Positions 59,521-64,000 of a stretch of 64,000 bases of DNA are shown here, one piece after another. A program made the position numbers and the translations under genes. Positions within the stretch are counted from its first letter, which is position 1. Every line of letters starts with the position of its first letter. The notes under the pieces are model-generated. The model searched no databases. It was not told where the DNA came from and saw only the letters and a list, made by a program, of their open reading frames with translations. Source of the stretch: Myxococcus landrumus (GTDB taxonomy: Bacteria; Myxococcota; Myxococcia; Myxococcales; Myxococcaceae); the NCBI RefSeq assembly GCF_017301635.1, contig NZ_CP071091.1:10098501-10162500 (forward strand), read 5' to 3'.

Positions 59521-60426
59521 TCAGAAGCCCAGCCCCAGTCCCACGCCCAGCGCCCACATCCGCGAGGGACCAGGTGACGGGGGGGCCTCCGGGTCTCCCA
59601 GGTCGATTCGCACGCCGGCCCGAGCGAACAGCGGGCCCAGGTGGACACGGAGGAAGGGCTCCACCGAGGCGCGTGCGTTCTCTCCATCCCAGGTCGCCTT
59701 GGAGAGGTGCGGGGAGACCACCTGCAGCTTCACGCCGGGCTCCAGCAGGCCCAGTCCCAGCGCGGCCTCCAGGCTGCCCTGCGCGACGAAGTGGGTGTCT
59801 TGCGAGGCGCTCGACGTGGGCACGAGCATGCCGAACGCCACGTCCGCGCGAAGCTGGAGCCCTGGCAGGTCCAGTCCCAGTGTCAGGGGCACCACGAAGG
59901 ACGTGGTGTCGAGCGCCCACAGCCACGGGTCCGCGAGGCCGCGCACGGCCGCGGCCGTGTCGTAGTTGAGGCCCTCCGTCTGAACGGCGCGGGGACTGTC
60001 GGCGCGGGTGTCGTTCCTGCGGGCGAGGGGAATCGCGACGGCCACGCCCAGTCGCGTGAAGAGGGTGTCATCCGCGAACGAGCTGACGTGGTGCAGGCCA
60101 ATGAGCAGGTTGGAGGAGCCCGAGTGACTCTGGCGACCCACTGGCTCTCGGCGAGGCTCGAACGACGTGTAGGGCATGCCCCAGTCCAGGCGGAGCTGAC
60201 CGCTCTCGGACACGCGGAAGCCCGCCGACAGCGTGGGCGAGACGTGCCGGGTGGAGACGTTGCGCAGTCGATGGGCCGAGGAGAACGTGAGCGTGGTGGA
60301 GAGGAAGTTGTCGGGCTCGCGCACCTGCGCCTGGGCGCGCGGCGCGGCCAGGACCAGCAAGAAGGCGGCGAAGAGCCATCCCGCGCTCCGGCCGTGGGGC
60401 GTGCGGGAGGAATGAGGCGTCGGCAT
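59521..60426 (-). CDS. Predicted outer membrane beta-barrel protein, unknown
   Basis: 301 residues with a signal peptide (cleavage after AQAQ near residue 34). The mature part is alternating amphipathic strands (LSTTLTFSSAHRLRNVSTRH, GLGLLEPGVKLQVV) and ends in LGVGLGLGF with a terminal Phe, the outer-membrane insertion signal. No known family recognised. It converges with the M24 peptidase gene. Confidence 0.7.
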   Translation of the reverse strand: MPTPHSSRTPHGRSAGWLFAAFLLVLAAPRAQAQVREPDNFLSTTLTFSSAHRLRNVSTRHVSPTLSAGFRVSESGQLRLDWGMPYTSFEPRREPVGRQSHSGSSNLLIGLHHVSSFADDTLFTRLGVAVAIPLARRNDTRADSPRAVQTEGLNYDTAAAVRGLADPWLWALDTTSFVVPLTLGLDLPGLQLRADVAFGMLVPTSSASQDTHFVAQGSLEAALGLGLLEPGVKLQVVSPHLSKATWDGENARASVEPFLRVHLGPLFARAGVRIDLGDPEAPPSPGPSRMWALGVGLGLGF

Positions 60427-60553
60427 GGCGGTGCATCCGTCGAGGGCTCGTCCGGCTCACGGCCTCGTGCTGCTGCAACACCCATGAAGACGGGAAGGGT
60501 CACCGTCATTTGTCCGAAGCGTGCTTTTTTCGCGGTGAGTACCGCGCGCGCCT

Positions 60554-62200
60554 TCACTCCGACGTCGTCGTCCCACGCCCGGACACGTCGGCCCAGGTGA
60601 GGCCGAAGCGTGCCAGGTACTTCTTGAGGCGGTCCGCGTCGTTGACGCTCGCCTTCCGCGCGCGGGATTGCGTGAAGAGCACGCGCCCGGCCTCCGACAG
60701 TGAGCGCACGCCCTGGCAGACACCCAGCACATCCGCGAGCTGCACGCGGTCGAACCTGTCCAGCTCCTGGGCCAGCTCCTCGCCCATCACCTCGGCGACC
60801 TTGTCTCCTGGGCCCACGGCTCGCAGTGGGCCTGGGCGAGTGCCTCCGGTGCGCCACTGCGCGCGCAGCCGCTCCAGCTCTTCATCCACGACGTCGCGGG
60901 TGATGCGCCCACCGGGCGCGAGCGTGGCCATGCGCAACACCGCGGCGTTGAGGTCCCGGAAGTTGCCCGTCCAGCGGGCGTCGGGTGAGGTGGCGAAGCG
61001 CAGGAAGCGCTCCTGGGCCTCCTTGTTCAGCGTGATGCGGGTGCCCATGGTCTCCGAGGCCTTGTCCAACTCGTAGAGGAGGTTGGGGGCGATGTCCTCG
61101 GGGCGCTCGCGCAATGCGGGCAGTTGGAAGGTCCACAGGTTGATGCGGGCGAGCAGGTCCTCGCGGAAGCGGCCTCGTTCGACGTCGTCGCGCAGGTCGC
61201 GGTTGGTGCCGGCGATGAGCTGGAAGTCGCTCTCCACCTCCCGGTCCGAGCCCACCGGAAGGAAGCGCTTGTCCTCCAGGGCTCGCAGCAACATGGCCTG
61301 CTCGTCCGCGCCCAGTTCGCCAATCTCATCGAGGAACAACACACCGCCGTGGGCCTGTCGCAGCAGACCGGGGCGGTCCTGGAGCGCGCCGGTGAAGGAG
61401 CCCTTCACGTGCCCGAAGAGCGCGGACATCGCGCCGTCACCGCGCAGCGTCGCGCAGTTGAGGTCCACGAACGGCCCGCTCACGGTGGCGCGGGTCTTCT
61501 TCAGGGTGTAGATGCGCCGCGCGAGCTGCGACTTGCCCGCGCCCGTGGGGCCGGTGATGAGCAGCGGTGCTCGCGAGTTCGTGGCCACCTGCTCGATGCG
61601 CTCGATGAGCCGGTTGAAGGCGGCGTTGCGGGTGTCGATGCCGGACTTGAGGAAGGACAGGCCCTCGCGCTGCTCCTGTTGGAAGCGCGTGGCCAGCGTG
61701 TCGTAGCGCGACAGGTCCAGGTCGATGAGCGTGTGGGTGCCCGCGCTCGAGCTGTCCCGCTTCTCGGGGGACAGCTGTACCAGTCGCCCGGGGATGAGCC
61801 GGCTCTCCACCAGAAGGAACATGCAGATCTGCGCGATGTGCGTGCCCGTCGTGATGTGGACGAGATAGTCCTCCTCCTCCGGGTTGAAGGGATACGCGCG
61901 CACGTAGTCGAGCAGCGCGCCGTAGGTCTCCTCCAGGTCCCATGGATTGCGGATGGCCATGGTCGTGGTGCGCACCGTGGTCTCCGGGGACACCTGCCGG
62001 ATGTCGGCGACCAGCGTCCCGGCGAGGGCCGTCGCGCCAGGCGGGTGCAGGAGCTCCAGCCGGTGCACCACCAGGTCTTCCTGCTGGCACAGCGCCACCG
62101 TGGGCCGCCACTTGGACCACCGCTGAGGCCCCTGGCCCGTGTCGAGCGTCGTCCCGAGCATGCCCAGGACCACCGTCTGCCTCGCCTTGGTTTTCGCCAT
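60554..62200 (-). CDS. rtcR: Sigma-54 activator of RNA repair, RtcR
   Basis: 548 residues. The N-terminal CARF-like sensor domain (about 10-180) starts RQTVVLGMLGTTLDTG and has EDYLVHITTGTHIAQI. The AAA+ domain has Walker A GPTGAGKSQ, the sigma-54 loop as GSFTGA, Walker B VLFLDEIGELG and the arginine fingers region. The C-terminus carries the DNA-binding helices (LSEAGRVLFTQSRARKASVNDADRLKKYL). It senses RNA ends and switches on rtcBA. It faces rtcB across a sigma-54 promoter. Confidence 0.95.
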   Translation of the reverse strand: MAKTKARQTVVLGMLGTTLDTGQGPQRWSKWRPTVALCQQEDLVVHRLELLHPPGATALAGTLVADIRQVSPETTVRTTTMAIRNPWDLEETYGALLDYVRAYPFNPEEEDYLVHITTGTHIAQICMFLLVESRLIPGRLVQLSPEKRDSSSAGTHTLIDLDLSRYDTLATRFQQEQREGLSFLKSGIDTRNAAFNRLIERIEQVATNSRAPLLITGPTGAGKSQLARRIYTLKKTRATVSGPFVDLNCATLRGDGAMSALFGHVKGSFTGALQDRPGLLRQAHGGVLFLDEIGELGADEQAMLLRALEDKRFLPVGSDREVESDFQLIAGTNRDLRDDVERGRFREDLLARINLWTFQLPALRERPEDIAPNLLYELDKASETMGTRITLNKEAQERFLRFATSPDARWTGNFRDLNAAVLRMATLAPGGRITRDVVDEELERLRAQWRTGGTRPGPLRAVGPGDKVAEVMGEELAQELDRFDRVQLADVLGVCQGVRSLSEAGRVLFTQSRARKASVNDADRLKKYLARFGLTWADVSGRGTTTSE

Positions 62201-62202
62201 GA

Positions 62203-62227
62203 AGATAGGACTTTATCTCAGGGGATA
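62203..62227. promoter_or_regulatory. Candidate RtcR enhancer repeats
   Basis: AGATA (62203-62207), TATC (62214-62217, within TATCT) and GATA (62224-62227) form two overlapping inverted repeats, 43-67 bases upstream of the -24 box. This is an upstream-activator position and the sequence is AT-richer than its surroundings. Confidence 0.35.
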
Positions 62228-62269
62228 TGAATCGGGCGGGATTCGTGACGGCTTCCCTCGGAGAAAGGG

Positions 62270-62286
62270 TTGGCACGCGGGCTGCT
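62270..62286 (+). promoter_or_regulatory. Sigma-54 promoter of rtcBA
   Basis: TTGGCACG (from 62270) and CTGCT (62282-62286) have GG (62272-62273) and GC (62284-62285) separated by exactly 10 bases, as sigma-54 RNA polymerase needs. The start point should fall near 62297, about 50 bases before rtcB. Confidence 0.85.
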
Positions 62287-62345
62287 TTGGGGATGCCCGT
62301 GCCCGGGACATCGAGCCCAGGGCGAACGACCGAAAGGTGAAGGCC

Positions 62346-63581
62346 ATGAATCGCGATCAGGTGAGCTACGAGGTGCTGTCGGACGAGGCGGGTCGCCCCA
62401 TCAAGTCGTGGACGGTGGGTGTGCCGTTCGAGGACGAGGCCAAGAAGCAGCTCCGGAACGTGCGTGGCCTGCCCTTCATCCACAAGTGGGTGGCGGTGAT
62501 GCCGGACGTGCACCGCGGCTACGGCGCGACGGTGGGGAGCGTGGTGCCGACGGTGGGCGCGGTGGTTCCGGCGGCGGTGGGTGTGGATATCGGCTGCGGC
62601 ATGATTGCGGTCCGCACGACGCTGCGCGCCGACCAGCTGCCGGACTCGCTGCGTGGGGTGCGCTCGGCCATCGAGCGGGCGGTGCCGCATGGCCGCTCGG
62701 ATAACGGCGGCCGCAACGACGTCGGCGCGTGGCGTGTGGCGCCTGCTTCGCATCAGCAGGCGTGGGCGCGATTGGTCGAAGGGTATGACCGCATCGTCGG
62801 AAAGCACCCGCGCATCGGCCGTGGGCCGGAGCTGGCGCACCTGGGAACGCTCGGCACGGGTAACCACTTCATCGAGCTGTGTCTGGACGAGTCGGATGGC
62901 GTGTGGCTGATGTTGCACTCCGGTTCGCGGGGCGTGGGTAACCGCATCGGGAGCTACTTCATCGAGCTGGCGAAGGAGGACATGCGCCGCTGGTACATCA
63001 ACCTCCCCGACGCGGACCTGGCGTATCTGCCGGAGGGAACGGAGCACTTCGACGACTACGTCTTCGCGGTGAGCTGGGCGCAGGACTTCGCGGCGACGAA
63101 CCGCGAGATGATGCTGAAGGGCGCGGTCGAGGCCCTTCAGCTCAGCGGTGAGCTGCCTCCGTTCGAGCTGTCCGACTCGGCGGTGAACTGCCACCACAAC
63201 TACGTGGCGCGTGAGCACCACTTCGGAAAGAACTGCTTCGTGACGCGCAAGGGAGCGGTGCGGGCGCGCGAGGGTGACCTCGGCATCATCCCCGGCAGCA
63301 TGGGGGCGCGTTCGTACATCGTCCGTGGGAAGGGAAACGCGGACAGCTTCCATTCTTGCAGCCACGGCGCGGGCCGGGTGATGTCGCGTGAGGCGGCGAA
63401 GCGGCGCTTCACGCTCGAGGACCACGAGAAGGCGACGGCGGGCATCGAGTGCCGCAAGGACGTGGATGTGATTGACGAGACGCCGGCTGCGTACAAGTCC
63501 ATCGATGCGGTGATGGCGGCGCAGGCGGACCTGGTCGAAGTGGTCCACACGCTGAAGCAGGTCGTCTGCGTGAAGGGGTAG
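62346..63581 (+). CDS. rtcB: RNA ligase RtcB
   Basis: 411 residues. Manganese ligands are in PDVHRGYGAT, GVDIGCGMIAV, GTGNHFIEL and DSAVNCHHNYV; the guanylylated histidine is H340 in HSCSHGAGRVMS. It joins 2',3'-cyclic phosphate or 3'-phosphate ends to 5'-OH ends using GTP. In an RtcR-controlled operon it is expected to repair damaged RNA. ATG 62346 follows a GGTGAAGG-like site. Confidence 0.97.
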   Translation: MNRDQVSYEVLSDEAGRPIKSWTVGVPFEDEAKKQLRNVRGLPFIHKWVAVMPDVHRGYGATVGSVVPTVGAVVPAAVGVDIGCGMIAVRTTLRADQLPDSLRGVRSAIERAVPHGRSDNGGRNDVGAWRVAPASHQQAWARLVEGYDRIVGKHPRIGRGPELAHLGTLGTGNHFIELCLDESDGVWLMLHSGSRGVGNRIGSYFIELAKEDMRRWYINLPDADLAYLPEGTEHFDDYVFAVSWAQDFAATNREMMLKGAVEALQLSGELPPFELSDSAVNCHHNYVAREHHFGKNCFVTRKGAVRAREGDLGIIPGSMGARSYIVRGKGNADSFHSCSHGAGRVMSREAAKRRFTLEDHEKATAGIECRKDVDVIDETPAAYKSIDAVMAAQADLVEVVHTLKQVVCVKG

Positions 63582-63642
63582 TCGAGGCCGTAGGAGACAA
63601 CCCCAGACACGCGAGGTGACCATGCCGGGATGACGACACCGA

Positions 63643-63697
63643 GGCGCCCGTTTCCCCCAAGAGGCCGAAAGGCCGCCAGGGTGGGGAAGCGGGCGCC
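63643..63697 (+). ncRNA. Strongly folded RNA element between rtcB and rtcA
   Basis: GGCGCCCGTTTCCCC (63643-63657) pairs over 15 bases with GGGGAAGCGGGCGCC (63683-63697), one G-U pair only. Inside it, GGCC (63663-63666) and GGCC (63671-63674) close a GAAA tetraloop. It lies 61 bases after the rtcB stop and 69 before rtcA and has no T-run, so it looks more like a structured RNA or processing/attenuation element than a terminator. Confidence 0.5.
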
Positions 63698-63766
63698 GCT
63701 ATTTCGTGAAGGGTGTCAGAATGCCCGGGTGGGGCCGTGAGGCGTGGGGCTCAGGAGACGACACAC

Positions 63767-64000
63767 ATGTTGCGCATCGATGGTTCCAAGGGAGAGGGCG
63801 GCGGGCAGGTGCTGCGCACGTCGCTGGCGTTGTCGCTCGTGACGGGGACGCCGTTCACGATGACGAACATCCGCGCGGGGCGGGCCAAGCCGGGCCTGCT
63901 GCGTCAGCACCTGACGGCGGTGAAGGCGGCGGAGTCGGTGGGCGCGGCCGAGGTGTCCGGCGCGGAGCTGGGCTCTCGTGAGCTGACCTTCCGTCCCCGC
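63767..64000 (+). CDS. rtcA: RNA 3'-terminal phosphate cyclase RtcA (runs off the window)
   Basis: 78 residues visible. AGGAG lies nine bases before ATG 63767. LRIDGSKGEGGGQVLRTSLALS is the characteristic N-terminus (GEGGGQ), followed by IRAGRAKPGLLRQHLTAV. It makes 2',3'-cyclic phosphates on RNA ends with ATP, complementing RtcB. Part of the same sigma-54-dependent operon. Confidence 0.95.
   Translation, partial: MLRIDGSKGEGGGQVLRTSLALSLVTGTPFTMTNIRAGRAKPGLLRQHLTAVKAAESVGAAEVSGAELGSRELTFRPR

Overview
The window reads as a chromosomal segment of a myxobacterium, most likely Myxococcaceae (Myxococcus, Corallococcus or Pyxidicoccus). The grounds are the very high G+C content, strong G/C preference at third codon positions, many GTG starts, a bacterial mevalonate operon, delta-60 repeat lipoproteins and numerous Omp85, TPR and sigma-factor genes. 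The genus is inferred. I see no insertion sequence, prophage or CRISPR array. Coding density is about 92 percent, and long open frames opposite real genes are common, as expected at this base composition.

Layout. 1-4750: the end of an RND pump gene, a voltage-gated-type cation channel with a zinc ribbon, a PQQ sugar dehydrogenase, a 2-oxoglutarate/Fe(II) oxygenase and glutaminase. 5205-11545: an RND tripartite efflux operon (outer membrane factor, adaptor lipoprotein, pump) with a divergent MarR regulator. 11591-14683: a coiled-coil membrane protein, a stand-alone E2-type acyltransferase domain and HtpX. 14834-21677: an iron-uptake block with two good Fur boxes, holding imelysin lipoprotein, HTTM protein, delta-60 lipoprotein and a FecA-like receptor. 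21731-28919: a DsrE-family protein, then fni, mvaA, mvk, mvaD and phosphomevalonate kinase, which make and isomerise isopentenyl diphosphate from HMG-CoA; mvaS is not here. An Omp85-type barrel follows. 29072-31755: a phosphatase-superfamily protein coupled to a flippase-like membrane protein. 31819-37325: tRNA-Leu(CAG) and the iscS-iscU-iscA-hscB-hscA-fdx operon, without iscR. 37549-44665: SPFH protein, DsbD-like protein, DTW-domain enzyme, EamA exporter and an orphan histidine kinase.

44815-57540 is the most unusual part. Two operons have the same plan: an ECF sigma factor overlapping, by ATGA, a protein of about 1000 residues. That protein joins a zinc anti-sigma motif, one membrane helix, a TPR-like region and a C-terminal CHAT caspase-like protease. 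The two large proteins are paralogues with identical spacing of zinc ligands and of six further cysteines. Between and beside the operons lie secreted proteins and small, unrecognised proteins. This looks like a signalling system in which a sigma factor is held by an anti-sigma domain fused to its own protease.

58176-64000: an M24 peptidase lipoprotein, a beta-barrel protein, and an RNA-repair locus. RtcR faces rtcB across a sigma-54 promoter, and a strongly folded RNA element lies between rtcB and rtcA, which runs off the window.
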